Notes under the pieces: generated by a model
What the model was told of the DNA's origin: nothing
The model's database searches: none
Seen by the model: only the letters and a program-made list of their open reading frames with translations
Part shown: piece after piece, positions 9,765 to 18,646 of the stretch
Position numbering within the stretch: the stretch's first letter is position 1
Layout of the letters: each line of letters starts with the position of its first letter
DNA from: Uliginosibacterium sp. 31-16
Lineage (GTDB): Bacteria > Pseudomonadota > Gammaproteobacteria > Burkholderiales > Rhodocyclaceae
DNA: 64,000 nucleotides
Assembly: GCF_030730865.1 (NCBI RefSeq)
Contig: NZ_JAVALZ010000006.1
Coordinates: forward strand, 1-64,000
Direction of reading: 5' to 3'
Made by a program: the position numbers and the translations under genes

Positions 9765-10407
9765 ACATCCCGTTTGTCGCATACCGCAACGCGGCTTTAC
9801 TCTGGTCGAACTGGCTATCGCTCTGACCATCATTGCCATTCTGGCGAGCGGTGCCCTGTTCGCCTTCAGTGTACAGATCGAGCGCAGCCGACGGCTGGAA
9901 TCGCGCAACCAGATCGACGACGCTCGTGAAGCACTTCTTCTCTACGCTGCCGCCAATCAGTCGCCCGCCGGAGCACTTCCCTGTCCTGCGGCAAGTGCCG
10001 AAAGTGGCATTGCAGCAGCATCATGCACGGGCGCGGATGTTACCCGTGGTTTCCTCCCCTGGCAGACGCTAGGGCTACCGCAAACGGACGGTTTCGGTCA
10101 GACCCTGCGCTACGCTGTCTCCTGCAAATATGTGAAGACCCCCTCGCTTGCCTCGGAAGGTGACGTCAACATTCGCAGCAAGGATGCCAGTGGCACCGAA
10201 ACCAGTCTCTCGGCAGCAAACAGCGTTGCGCTGGCAATCTGGTCAGTCGGTGGAGATGGCGTGGACGCCTCACCCACCAGCGGCAGCAATGTTATCGGCC
10301 AAAGCCCGGCAGACGATCAGGTCGTGTGGGTTTCGCGTTACATCGTACTTGGTCGCCTGCTGGCCGCAGGTCACAATCTTTCCTCAGCCGCCACCCTGTG
10401 TCCCTGA
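9757..10407 (+). CDS. Prepilin with canonical N-methylation signal
   Basis: I place the start at the GTG at 9757. An AAAGAGG ribosome binding site sits 6 bp upstream, and the start overlaps the previous stop by 8 bp. The resulting 216-residue protein begins with a 13-residue leader ending in Gly, then FTLVELAIALTIIAILAS, a textbook type III prepilin peptidase site with Glu at +5. The rest is a globular domain with conserved Cys residues. A longer reading starting at an ATG at 9700 would put about 30 residues before the leader and is unlikely. Confidence 0.75.
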   Translation: MSEHPVCRIPQRGFTLVELAIALTIIAILASGALFAFSVQIERSRRLESRNQIDDAREALLLYAAANQSPAGALPCPAASAESGIAAASCTGADVTRGFLPWQTLGLPQTDGFGQTLRYAVSCKYVKTPSLASEGDVNIRSKDASGTETSLSAANSVALAIWSVGGDGVDASPTSGSNVIGQSPADDQVVWVSRYIVLGRLLAAGHNLSSAATLCP

Positions 10408-10412
10408 GCTTC

Positions 10413-11744
10413 ATGCCCACCCGCCCCTCCCTCCTCCACCGCCTGCGCACCGCCTGCGTCGAGCCCAGCGACAGCGAGGAGTTGCGCCTGCAGAAAGCGC
10501 TGCTGTTCTTCATCAGCGGGCTGGTCAGCATGGCCGGGGCGATGTGGTTGCTGATCTATTGGGCGCTGGGGCCGCGACTTTCCGCATCGCTGCCCTTCAC
10601 CTTGCAACTGGGTGTGGCGCTGAACCTGCTGATCTACGCCCGCTGGGGCAATTTTGATCTGTTCCGCATTACCCAGATGGCGATCCTGTTGTTCTTCCCC
10701 TTCGTCGCACAGTGGGCGCTGGGCGACTTCGTGGCCGCGTCGGGTCTGATCCTGTGGGGCATGCTGGCGCCGGTGTGTGCCCTGCTGTGCCTGGGGGTGC
10801 GCGAATCGATGCCGTGGTTCGCGGCCTATCTGGTTCTCACCCTGATCACCGGCGGCGCCGATTATTTCCTGGCCGACGTCGGCATGGTGACAACCGCCGT
10901 ACCACGCAAGGTGTCGGTGCTGTTTTTCGCACTGAACTTCGCGACCATCTCGACCATGGTGTATCTGTTCCTGCGTTTCGCGATCCGCGAGCGCGAACGC
11001 ACCCAGGGCATGCTGGAAGAGGCCCACGCCCGGCTGGAAATCGAACAGGCCCGCTCCGAGCGGCTGTTGCTCAACGTTCTACCCGCACCGGTGGCCTTGC
11101 GCCTGAAAGCCTCGGACGAGACGATTGCCGACGGTTTTGCCGAGGTGACGGTGATGTTTGCGGACATCGTGAACTTCACCGAGCTGGCCGCCGGCATGCC
11201 ACCGACCGAGGTATTTGCACTGCTCAACCACGTGTTCGGCCAGTTCGACCAGATGGCCGAAGTGCGCGGGCTGGAGAAGATCAAGACCATCGGCGACGCC
11301 TATATGGTGGCCGGAGGCCTAAACGATGATTCAAACGACCCTTGCGCGGCAATTGCCGATCTGGCGCTGAGCATGCGCGACTGGCTGGCGGAAGACTCGG
11401 CTCTGCACGGACGCAGCCTGCAACTGCGCATCGGCATCGGCACCGGGCCGGTTGTGGCCGGGGTGGTGGGGCGCAAGAAATTCATTTATGACCTGTGGGG
11501 TGACACGGTCAATCTGGCCAGCCGGATCACCACCGAAAGCCATCCCAGCAGCATCCAGTGCGACGCCACCACCTTCGCCCGCCTCAAGTATCGCTTCATC
11601 TTTGAAGACCCGGTCACCCTGCGCCTGAAGGGCAAGGGCATGGTCAGCGTGTGGCGTCTGCTCGGCCGCACCGATGATGCCCCCGTGCTGATCACGCCCG
11701 CCAATCGCTATCCACTGGATATTGATGTGAGCGGCGTTGACTGA
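10413..11744 (+). CDS. Membrane-bound class III adenylate cyclase
   Basis: Makes cAMP from ATP. From ATG 10413 the product has 443 residues: about six hydrophobic helices at 25-195, a short coiled linker, then a class III cyclase domain (about 245-440). The first metal-binding Asp is in FADIVNFT near residue 250. The adenine-specifying Lys is in EKIKTIGDAYM near 289. WGDTVNLASRI carries the second specificity Asp and the catalytic Asn/Arg. It starts 5 bp after the last pseudopilin, so it may be transcribed with the pilus genes, suggesting cAMP signalling linked to pilus function. A frame extending upstream overlaps the pilin gene and is not used. Confidence 0.85.
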   Translation: MPTRPSLLHRLRTACVEPSDSEELRLQKALLFFISGLVSMAGAMWLLIYWALGPRLSASLPFTLQLGVALNLLIYARWGNFDLFRITQMAILLFFPFVAQWALGDFVAASGLILWGMLAPVCALLCLGVRESMPWFAAYLVLTLITGGADYFLADVGMVTTAVPRKVSVLFFALNFATISTMVYLFLRFAIRERERTQGMLEEAHARLEIEQARSERLLLNVLPAPVALRLKASDETIADGFAEVTVMFADIVNFTELAAGMPPTEVFALLNHVFGQFDQMAEVRGLEKIKTIGDAYMVAGGLNDDSNDPCAAIADLALSMRDWLAEDSALHGRSLQLRIGIGTGPVVAGVVGRKKFIYDLWGDTVNLASRITTESHPSSIQCDATTFARLKYRFIFEDPVTLRLKGKGMVSVWRLLGRTDDAPVLITPANRYPLDIDVSGVD

Positions 11745-11810
11745 GCACCTCCGGCGCAGCACCCGGCAGGCGACTGACGCCCCACGTTTCTGCCATGCGT
11801 CATGGATGAT

Positions 11811-11932
11811 GGCCGAAGAGCCGCATCTGCAAAGACTTTGCGGCACACCGGCCTCGAACACCGCAGCGGACAAGCCTCTTCAGCACGCCTGCTCGAAAAG
11901 CCCCGCTGGATGAGGCTCTTCAGGCATGCCGG
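11811..11932. repeat. Dispersed intergenic inverted repeat, copy 1
   Basis: Lies between the convergent cyclase and histidine kinase genes. It holds two half-units, each with the GCCTCTTCAG/GGCTCTTCAGGCATGCC arm and an opposing GAAGAGCC/GAAAAGCC arm. Same family as the other copies listed below. Confidence 0.7.
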
Positions 11933-11969
11933 CGAGAGCTGGCACTCACGACCTTCCAGCCTCCAGAAC

Positions 11970-13715
11970 TCAGCCCTGCACCACAAGCGATTTTTTCGGC
12001 CTCAAGCCGAAGCTGACCGCTCCCGCCTGATTCTCGTCCAGCGTCAGCCGGTAGCCCGCCGATTCGGCCAGTCGATTGGCCTGGTAGAGGCCAATGCCGA
12101 GTCCGGAATCCGAGGCCAGCGGTTGCACGAATAGCTTGGCGGCACGATCTTCTTCAATGGGGTCGCCATTGTTCGTGATGCTCAGGCTGCAGCCGTCCGG
12201 GTCGGCCTCAAGGCGCACCCGGATGGCACTGGCCTGATGGTCCAGTGCATTGCGCAGCAGGTTGTCGGCCACACAATCAAACAGTGCCGCCGGCACCATC
12301 GTCGCGCCCACCTCTCCATCCTGTTCATAACGGATGCGCGCGTCCGGGTGGCGCGCCTGCAGCGCCGCCCACCATAGCCGAAGGGCTTGCGGGCGCAAAT
12401 CATCGGGGCGCGGCTGGCGGATGTTTTGCATGGCCTCGCTCAGGCGCTGCCGGATCGCCGGCAGTTGCTCGCCGAGCAGGCGCTGCACCGCCACCGGATC
12501 GCGTCCGCCATCGCTGAGCACCGCGTGGCACAGCATGTCCAGTGACTGCAGCAGGTTCTTGATCTCGTGCGTAGTCCGCGCGCCGGTCTCATGCACAGCA
12601 CGCAGGAAAGACAGCGCCTGCAGGCGCCGGGCCTGCTGCTTCGCGGCGTGGAATTCGGCCAGAACGCGCAGCATCAGATCAAACTGCCAGGCCGCCGTGG
12701 GCGTCAAGGCCACACTCGTGAAAACATCCACCTGCAACGCACCATGCTCCAGGCGGGCGCGATAACCCGTGCTGCGCCCCAGCCACTGCGCGCGTATCTC
12801 GCCGTTGCCCTCTTCCGCACACACCTGCCAGCTCAAACCCCGCACCCCGCGCCAAGCCGCCAGACGCGTCAGCGCCGTCGCCACAAACCTCTCCGGCGAC
12901 TCCTCACGCACGGCCAGATCCGCCACCTCGCGCATCCACAGCTCAAACGCCTGTCCGCCCCCCAGCAGACGGCGCGACACCTCCAGCCCCAGCCCGGCAA
13001 ACCCCTGCCGCGGCCCCCACGCCAGCCCAAGCGACAACAGGGTCAGAGCCATCGTCCCCAGCGCCTGCAGCAGGGCGCTCAGGTAATCGCTGCCGGCCAC
13101 GAACATGAACGCCAGAGAGCCAAGCAACACGCCCATTACCACCAGCACCAGCACCACGGCGCCGACCACGTCGACCTCGGCCGTTTCCTCGCTGGATGAG
13201 CCTTGCGATGGCGAGCGCTCGGCCCCGAGCAGCGCGATCAGCCCGCACGCCGGCAGCGCAAACCAGGCGGCGAAGCGGGTCAGGGCCAGTGGCACGGCAG
13301 CCACTCCCAGCAGCATCTGCGGCAGCACCAGACCGATCAAGTCCACCACCACGCAAATCAGCGCCAGCCAGTAGCCCAGCCGGCTGCGCAGACTGACGTG
13401 GTGAAACACCTTGCCGCCGAAAATGCCGATCAGCACCAGCCCCCACAGCACCAGCAGCCCCCAGGACAGGAAAACGCCCAAAGCCCCCAGCGCCAGAACC
13501 AGCACCAGCGTGCCGCCACGGGAAACCTCGCGTTCGCCGCTGACCAATGGCTGCCACAGCAGCACCACACCGAAATGCCCGAGCAGCAGCGCCTTGCCAG
13601 CGAGACTCAGTGGCCCCTGCAGCAACGCCGCATGCAGCAACAGCAGGAGCAAGGTCAGCAGAGCCGGATGGGCCAAGCCCCGCCAGCGTCCGGTCAGCCT
13701 AGAAAAAGCAAACAT
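11970..13715 (-). CDS. Orphan membrane histidine kinase
   Basis: Sensor kinase with a large membrane domain. From the ATG at 13715 (581 residues) the first half holds about nine hydrophobic helices. A roughly 150-residue cytosolic linker follows. The kinase core has the H-box HETGARTTHEIKNLLQSL (phospho-His in THEIKN), the N-box DNLLRNALDH, and an abbreviated ATP lid ending SGLGIGLYQANRLAE. The THEIKN form and long helical N-terminus recall PrsK-type kinases. No response regulator is adjacent, so the partner is unknown. A GTG at 13775 would add 20 residues ahead of the first helix. Convergent with the cyclase gene. Confidence 0.8.
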   Translation of the reverse strand: MFAFSRLTGRWRGLAHPALLTLLLLLLHAALLQGPLSLAGKALLLGHFGVVLLWQPLVSGEREVSRGGTLVLVLALGALGVFLSWGLLVLWGLVLIGIFGGKVFHHVSLRSRLGYWLALICVVVDLIGLVLPQMLLGVAAVPLALTRFAAWFALPACGLIALLGAERSPSQGSSSEETAEVDVVGAVVLVLVVMGVLLGSLAFMFVAGSDYLSALLQALGTMALTLLSLGLAWGPRQGFAGLGLEVSRRLLGGGQAFELWMREVADLAVREESPERFVATALTRLAAWRGVRGLSWQVCAEEGNGEIRAQWLGRSTGYRARLEHGALQVDVFTSVALTPTAAWQFDLMLRVLAEFHAAKQQARRLQALSFLRAVHETGARTTHEIKNLLQSLDMLCHAVLSDGGRDPVAVQRLLGEQLPAIRQRLSEAMQNIRQPRPDDLRPQALRLWWAALQARHPDARIRYEQDGEVGATMVPAALFDCVADNLLRNALDHQASAIRVRLEADPDGCSLSITNNGDPIEEDRAAKLFVQPLASDSGLGIGLYQANRLAESAGYRLTLDENQAGAVSFGLRPKKSLVVQG

Positions 13716-13910
13716 GCGCGAAGACTCATGGTTGAACCGCAAGATGGGGAAGCGCAAACGTGCGACTTTCGTCACGGTGCGTTGAAAATCTGACAGATCC
13801 GCTCGAAAAACAGGGCTTTACTTCAGGAAACAGGCCGAAAACCCAACATTTCCCGCAGGCATCATTATTGCTCAAGGCGTGGCAAGAAACTCATCCCACC
13901 GGAGCCCCCC

Positions 13911-14585
13911 ATGAAACGTCCGACCCAGCACACTCTGAAGCGCCAGCAGTCCGGCTTCACCCTTGTAGAAATCGCCATTGTGCTGGTCATCATCGGCCTG
14001 CTGCTCGGTGGCGTGCTGAAGGGGCAGGAGTTGATCAACAGCGCCAAGGCCAAAGCGGTCGTCAACGACTTCCGTAATGTCTCGGTAATGATCAACGCCT
14101 ACCAAGATCGCTTCCGGGCGCTTCCGGGTGATGACTCAAAAGCCGACAAAAACTTTACTGGTGGCGCGCTCGCCAGCACTACTCCTTCCTTACTGGGCAA
14201 TGGCTCAATCGATGGAAAATGGGACTCAACAACAAAAACGGATGAAACCTACTTGGCATGGCAGCACTTACGCTTGGCCAACCTTGCCAATGGCTCCACG
14301 ACAGTCGGTGCCACTGACTTCCAGCAAAAAAATGCTGATGGCGGAGTCATCGGCTTTCAGTCGGGAAAACCAACAGGCGTTGATGCAACAGACAAAATTT
14401 CAGGTCGACTCTTCGTCTGCCAGAGCCAAGTATCCGGAAGGATCGCGCAACAGGTAGATTCAACGATGGACAATGATCGTGATATTGCCGCCGGCTCTGT
14501 GTTCGTGCTGCTGAACGACCAATCCAAGATGGCCGCGGCGCCACTTGATGACGCGACGTTTTACATCGTCTGCGCTGGCTTCTGA
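13911..14585 (+). CDS. Free-standing type IV prepilin-like protein
   Basis: The 224-residue protein has a 15-residue basic leader ending in Gly, then FTLVEIAIVLVIIGLLLGG, a canonical prepilin peptidase and N-methylation site. The long mature domain has a Cys pair near the C-terminus (FVCQS and YIVCAG), like the disulphide-bounded D-region of pilins. It has its own terminator and is separated from the pilus operon by the kinase. It could be the major pilin that the operon lacks, or a minor pseudopilin. Its length is above the 140-180 residues usual for a major pilin. Confidence 0.75.
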   Translation: MKRPTQHTLKRQQSGFTLVEIAIVLVIIGLLLGGVLKGQELINSAKAKAVVNDFRNVSVMINAYQDRFRALPGDDSKADKNFTGGALASTTPSLLGNGSIDGKWDSTTKTDETYLAWQHLRLANLANGSTTVGATDFQQKNADGGVIGFQSGKPTGVDATDKISGRLFVCQSQVSGRIAQQVDSTMDNDRDIAAGSVFVLLNDQSKMAAAPLDDATFYIVCAGF

Positions 14586-14590
14586 GTTGC

Positions 14591-14630
14591 CGGCATGCCC
14601 GAAGAGCCCCGCCCCGCGCGGGGCTTTTTC
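14591..14630 (+). terminator. Rho-independent terminator built on a repeat arm
   Basis: The stem AGCCCCGC (14605-14612) pairs with GCGGGGCT (14618-14625) around a 5-nt loop and is followed by a T-tract. The sequence just before it, GGCATGCCCGAAGAGCCCCGC from 14592, matches the left arm of the dispersed repeat family, so the terminator seems to have grown out of a repeat copy. Confidence 0.85.
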
Positions 14631-14786
14631 TTTGGGCAAATGTGCGTGCGTTTATTGCCGCACGCGGCGTCACTATCGCGGGCTATAGATACGGCCCCAT
14701 GAGGTTTGAACTTTGCACGCTATAAACCGTTCGAGCCGAGAGCCAGGAGAAGCCCGGTGTATCGAGGCTTGGGCCCCACCCTCGAC

Positions 14787-14845
14787 TTGGCCTGTCCTGA
14801 GCCAGTCGAAGGGCGCCTTCGGCACACTCGGGCCGAACGGACTTC
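14787..14845. repeat. REP-like element of the CCTGAGC/GTCGAAGG class
   Basis: Contains CCTGTCCTGAGCCAGTCGAAGGG followed by a partial mirror, CCTTCGG...CCGAACGG. This core is common as an extragenic palindrome in many proteobacterial genomes. A related degenerate copy, CCTTCGACAAGCGCGGGCAG, lies at about 20081-20100. Confidence 0.6.
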
Positions 14846-14968
14846 ACACAAAACGGGCGGCTCAATAAACACACTTCAAAAAACGTGACGGCGCCTCGCA
14901 GAGCCGCGCGCAGCGGACCTCTTGCACATGCTATCCCGGAGGCCCTTGCACCGCCTGTTTGTTCCGAC

Positions 14969-15011
14969 AGGCATGCCGAAGAAGGCCACCAGAAGCGGCT
15001 CTTCAAGCACC
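14969..15011. repeat. Dispersed intergenic inverted repeat, copy 2
   Basis: AGGCATGCCGAAGAAGGCC on the left and GCGGCTCTTCAAGC on the right form the hairpin arms. Located 3' of the antiporter gene. Confidence 0.65.
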
Positions 15012-15040
15012 CCGAATTCACCTGCGACTTGCGCAGAGCT

Positions 15041-17011
15041 TTACGCCCCTTTGAGCAGCCGTTCTTCCGCCGCCGCCAGATCACCGGGCAGACCGAGCAG
15101 CACGAGCACATCGCCGGCTTCAAGCAGCGAGGTGGGCGCGGGGTCGAGGCTGCGCACGCCGCGCCGGCGCACAGCAGCCACTTTCACACTCAGTTCATCC
15201 AGCCCCAGTTCGGCAATCGGCTTGCCTGCCGCCGCGCCGCCGGGCAACAGCGAGACGGAGTGCAGGCGGGCCTCCTGCGCGTCGGGGCGCTCGTCAAGAT
15301 CAGATGAGCCCAGAAAAAAGCCACGCATCAGACTGAATTGCTGACTACGCACAACGCGCATGCGGCGAATCACCCGGGCTATCGGTTTGCCGATCAGGGT
15401 GAGCGTATGGGTGGCAAGCATGATGCTGGTTTCCAGCATCTCAGGCACCACCTCGGCGGCCCCCTGATTGACCAGACGCTCCATGTCGCGATCATCGTGC
15501 GCGCGGGCGACTACCGGGATGTCCGGTCGCGCGGCCTGCACGTGATGGAGCACCTTGAGCGTGGCCTGGACGTCGTTGTAAGACACCACCACCGCGCTGG
15601 CCCGCATCAGGCCTGCGGCGAGCAGCGTTTCGTGCCGGGCAGAGTCGCCGAACACCACCGGATCGCCCGCCGCAGCGGCATCGCGTACGCGGTCAGGGTC
15701 GAGATCCAGCGCGACGTAACTGACCTGCTCCTGCTCCAGCAGACGCGCCAGAAACTGCCCGGTACGACCATAACCACAGATGATCACGTGTTTGTCGGTG
15801 GCGATCGACTTGGCCGCCACGCGGGTCAGCTCCATTGAACGCAGCATCCACTCCGAGGCCACGAAGCGCAGCACGATCTTGTCGCTGTACTGGATGAGAA
15901 TGGGCGCCAGCAGCAGCGAGATGACCAGCGCAGCCAAGACCAACTGCAGGACGGATGCGGGCGCTATCTGCACATCCGAGGCGAGCGTCAGCAGCACGAA
16001 ACCGAACTCGCCACCGGCGCACAGCCACAGACCGGCACGCACGGCAGCCCCGTCCAGCCCTTCGAGCCAGCGCGAAGCGGCAGCGACCACAACAAACTTG
16101 AGCACAAAGATACCCGCCAGAATCAGCAGCACCCATTGCAGGTTGCGGGCGATCACGCCGAAATCGAGGAACATCCCCACGGTGACCATGAACAGGCCGA
16201 GCAGCACGTCGCGGAAAGGCTTGATGTCCTCCTCCACCTGAAGGCGGTATTCGGTTTCCGAGATCAGCATGCCAGCCAGAAACGCCCCCAGCGCCAGCGA
16301 CAGGCCTGCCAGCTCCGTCACCCAGGCCAGACCCAGCGTGGTGAACAGGATGTTAAGCATGAACAACTCGGAGGATTTGCGCCGCGCCACGAGCAGGAAC
16401 CAGCGACGCATCAGCCGCTGGCCGATGAACAGGATCAGCGTCAGCACGACGACTGCCTTGATCGCCGCGATCCCCAGCGTAGGCAGCAGCGAACCCGCCG
16501 GCTGCGCCAGTGCGGGGATCAGGATCAGCAGCGGCACCACCGCAATATCCTGGAACAGCAGCACGCCGATGACCTGCCGGCCGTGCGGGCTTTCCAGTTC
16601 CATGCGATCCACCAGCAGCTTGGAGAGCATGGCGGTCGAGGACATGGCAATCACGCTCGCCACCGCAAAACTGGCCTTCCAGTCCAGCCCCAACAGCATG
16701 CCCAGCAGGCCGAACAGCAGCAAAGTCCCCAGCACTTGCAGACTGCCCAGCCCCAGCACGATGCGTTTCATCGCAAACAGGCGGGGCAGCGAGAACTCCA
16801 GCCCGATGGAGAACATCAGGAAAACCACACCGAATTCAGCGAGATAACGGGCCTGCTCGCTATCCGGCACAACACCTGCAGCATGCGGGCCGAGCACGGC
16901 CCCGACCATCAGGTAGGCCAGTACCGGCGGCAGACCGAAAGCACGAAACAGCGCGACCGCAAACACGGTCACGGCAAGAAGCATCAGGGCTATATTGAAC
17001 AAACCATGCAT
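15041..17011 (-). CDS. Kef-type monovalent cation:proton antiporter (CPA2) with RCK domain
   Basis: Inner-membrane K+/H+ (or Na+/H+) antiporter. From the ATG at 17011 it has 656 residues: about twelve transmembrane helices to residue 385, then an RCK/TrkA-N domain beginning VIICGYGRTGQFLARLLE with the nucleotide-binding GxGxxG pattern. A TrkA-C-like C-terminus follows (GKPIAELGLDELSV). The closest named families are KefB/KefC and YbaL. I cannot choose between them; no KefF/KefG partner is adjacent. A GTG at 17038 would add nine residues. Transcribed divergently from kdsD. Confidence 0.85.
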   Translation of the reverse strand: MHGLFNIALMLLAVTVFAVALFRAFGLPPVLAYLMVGAVLGPHAAGVVPDSEQARYLAEFGVVFLMFSIGLEFSLPRLFAMKRIVLGLGSLQVLGTLLLFGLLGMLLGLDWKASFAVASVIAMSSTAMLSKLLVDRMELESPHGRQVIGVLLFQDIAVVPLLILIPALAQPAGSLLPTLGIAAIKAVVVLTLILFIGQRLMRRWFLLVARRKSSELFMLNILFTTLGLAWVTELAGLSLALGAFLAGMLISETEYRLQVEEDIKPFRDVLLGLFMVTVGMFLDFGVIARNLQWVLLILAGIFVLKFVVVAAASRWLEGLDGAAVRAGLWLCAGGEFGFVLLTLASDVQIAPASVLQLVLAALVISLLLAPILIQYSDKIVLRFVASEWMLRSMELTRVAAKSIATDKHVIICGYGRTGQFLARLLEQEQVSYVALDLDPDRVRDAAAAGDPVVFGDSARHETLLAAGLMRASAVVVSYNDVQATLKVLHHVQAARPDIPVVARAHDDRDMERLVNQGAAEVVPEMLETSIMLATHTLTLIGKPIARVIRRMRVVRSQQFSLMRGFFLGSSDLDERPDAQEARLHSVSLLPGGAAAGKPIAELGLDELSVKVAAVRRRGVRSLDPAPTSLLEAGDVLVLLGLPGDLAAAEERLLKGA

Positions 17012-17065
17012 GGTGTGGTTTTTGCGCTTTGTCCGCACCCCGACAAGCGAGGCGACAAGCGGCTT

Positions 17066-17074
17066 TGTTATACT
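17066..17074 (+). promoter_or_regulatory. Extended -10 promoter of the kdsD operon
   Basis: TGTTATACT gives an extended -10 (TGn) with the TATACT hexamer at 17069-17074, 29 bp before the kdsD start. No clear -35 is seen, which is usual for extended -10 promoters. Confidence 0.5.
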
Positions 17075-17102
17075 CGCCCATCAGTTTAACCGCAGCCTGC
17101 CC

Positions 17103-18107
17103 ATGAGCCCAACTGCCCCAAGGAACAATCCCGCATCCTCAACCGAAGGCGCGCTGAGCACCGCGCGCCGCGTGCTGGCTATCGAGTCGGCCGCCGTGGC
17201 AGCCCTGAGTGAGCGGCTGGGCGCAGATTTCGAGCACGCAGTCGCCCTGATCCTGGCGGCCAGTGGCAGGGTCGTCGTCAGCGGCATGGGCAAGTCCGGC
17301 CATGTCGGACGCAAGATCGCGGCAACACTGGCAAGCACCGGTACGCCGGCCTACTTCGTCCATCCCGGTGAGGCTGCACACGGCGATCTGGGCATGATCC
17401 AGCCTGACGATGTATTGATCGCTCTGTCGAACTCCGGCACTGCCGAAGAACTGCTGATCATCGTGCCGCTGGTCAAGCGCATGGGCGCCAAACTGATCTC
17501 GATCACCGGCAAGCCCGATTCGCCACTGGCTCGCCTGGCCGATGCACATCTGGATGCCGGCGTCGCCGAAGAAGCCTGCCCGCTCAATCTGGCCCCCACC
17601 GCCAGCACCACCGCCGCACTGGCCATGGGTGACGCGCTGGCCGTCGCGCTGCTGGAAGCACGCGGCTTTGGCGCAGAGGACTTTGCCCGCTCGCATCCCG
17701 GTGGTCAGCTTGGCCGGCGCCTGCTGACGCATGTGCGCGACATCATGCGTACCGATCAGGCCATTCCGGCGGTGCCGCTGACAGCCTCCTTCTCTGCCGC
17801 ATTGCTGGAAATCTCGCGCAAGGGTCTGGGTATGACCGCGATTGTCGACGCCGACAACCGCGTTGCCGGCATCTTCACCGACGGCGACCTGCGCCGTCTG
17901 CTTGAGCGCAATCTGGATTTCCAGAGCCTGAGCATCGCCGAAGTCATGCATCGCAACCCGCGAACGATCAGCCCCGACGCACTGGCCGTTGAAGCCGTTG
18001 AAATGATGGATAGCCACCGCATCAGTCAGGTGCTGGTGGTGGATACCGAACAACACCTGGTCGGCGCGCTGAATACGCACGACCTCATGAACGCCAAGGT
18101 GATCTGA
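17103..18107 (+). CDS. kdsD: D-arabinose-5-phosphate isomerase
   Basis: Converts ribulose-5-phosphate to arabinose-5-phosphate, the first step to Kdo of lipopolysaccharide. The 334 residues carry an SIS sugar-isomerase domain (about 45-190, with GMGKSGHVGRKIAATLAS and the SNSGTAEE segment) followed by two CBS domains (about 210-330). The length matches E. coli KdsD (328). The ATG at 17103 is chosen because upstream codons overlap the divergent promoter region. It overlaps kdsC by one base, so the Kdo genes are translationally coupled. Confidence 0.95.
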   Translation: MSPTAPRNNPASSTEGALSTARRVLAIESAAVAALSERLGADFEHAVALILAASGRVVVSGMGKSGHVGRKIAATLASTGTPAYFVHPGEAAHGDLGMIQPDDVLIALSNSGTAEELLIIVPLVKRMGAKLISITGKPDSPLARLADAHLDAGVAEEACPLNLAPTASTTAALAMGDALAVALLEARGFGAEDFARSHPGGQLGRRLLTHVRDIMRTDQAIPAVPLTASFSAALLEISRKGLGMTAIVDADNRVAGIFTDGDLRRLLERNLDFQSLSIAEVMHRNPRTISPDALAVEAVEMMDSHRISQVLVVDTEQHLVGALNTHDLMNAKVI

Positions 18108-18646
18108 TGAGCAAGAAACCCGATCTGGTCAGCGAATCCGCAGGCCGTCTGCATCTGATGGCTTTCGACGTCGATGGCGTGCTGACCAATGGCGACCTGT
18201 ATTTCACCCCCAATGGCGATGAAATCAAGGTTTTTTCCAGCCTCGACGGTCACGGCCTGAAGATGCTGCGCGAGGCTGGCATCGAGGTTGCCATCATTAC
18301 CGGGCGCAAATCCGAAATGCTTGTGCGCCGTGTCGAGAATCTCGGCATCCGCCACCTGTTCCAGGGAGTGGAAGACAAACGTGCCGTCATGCGTGATCTG
18401 CGCTCCACACTCGATCTGGATGCAGACCACTGCGGCTACATGGGCGACGATGTGGTGGATCTGCCGGTACTGCGCGCCTGCGGTTTCTCGGCCACCGTCG
18501 CGGACGGACACGACTTCGTGAAACAGCACGTTGATTACGTCAGCACCAAGGGCGGCGGGCGCGGCGCCGTACGCGAGGTCTGTGATTTCATCCTCGCCGC
18601 TCAAGGCAAGCTTGACGACATGCTCAACGCCTACCTGCACGCATGA
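18107..18646 (+). CDS. kdsC: 3-deoxy-D-manno-octulosonate 8-phosphate phosphatase
   Basis: Removes phosphate from Kdo-8-P. The 179-residue HAD-family protein shows the nucleophile motif FDVDGVLTNG near residues 23-32, ITGRKS (motif II), and GDDVVDLP (motif III/IV) with two acidic Mg ligands. It is the single-domain, tetrameric type with no cap domain. It overlaps kdsD and lptC at its two ends (TGATG and ATGA). Confidence 0.95.
   Translation: MSKKPDLVSESAGRLHLMAFDVDGVLTNGDLYFTPNGDEIKVFSSLDGHGLKMLREAGIEVAIITGRKSEMLVRRVENLGIRHLFQGVEDKRAVMRDLRSTLDLDADHCGYMGDDVVDLPVLRACGFSATVADGHDFVKQHVDYVSTKGGGRGAVREVCDFILAAQGKLDDMLNAYLHA

Larger units (their letters stand above)
14586..15040. other. 455-bp intergenic region, repeats only
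   Basis: Lies between two converging genes, the prepilin and the antiporter. It contains the prepilin terminator, a REP-like element at 14787-14845 and a copy of the dispersed inverted repeat at 14969-15011. No gene is visible; the short frames here have no protein-like features. Confidence 0.6.
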
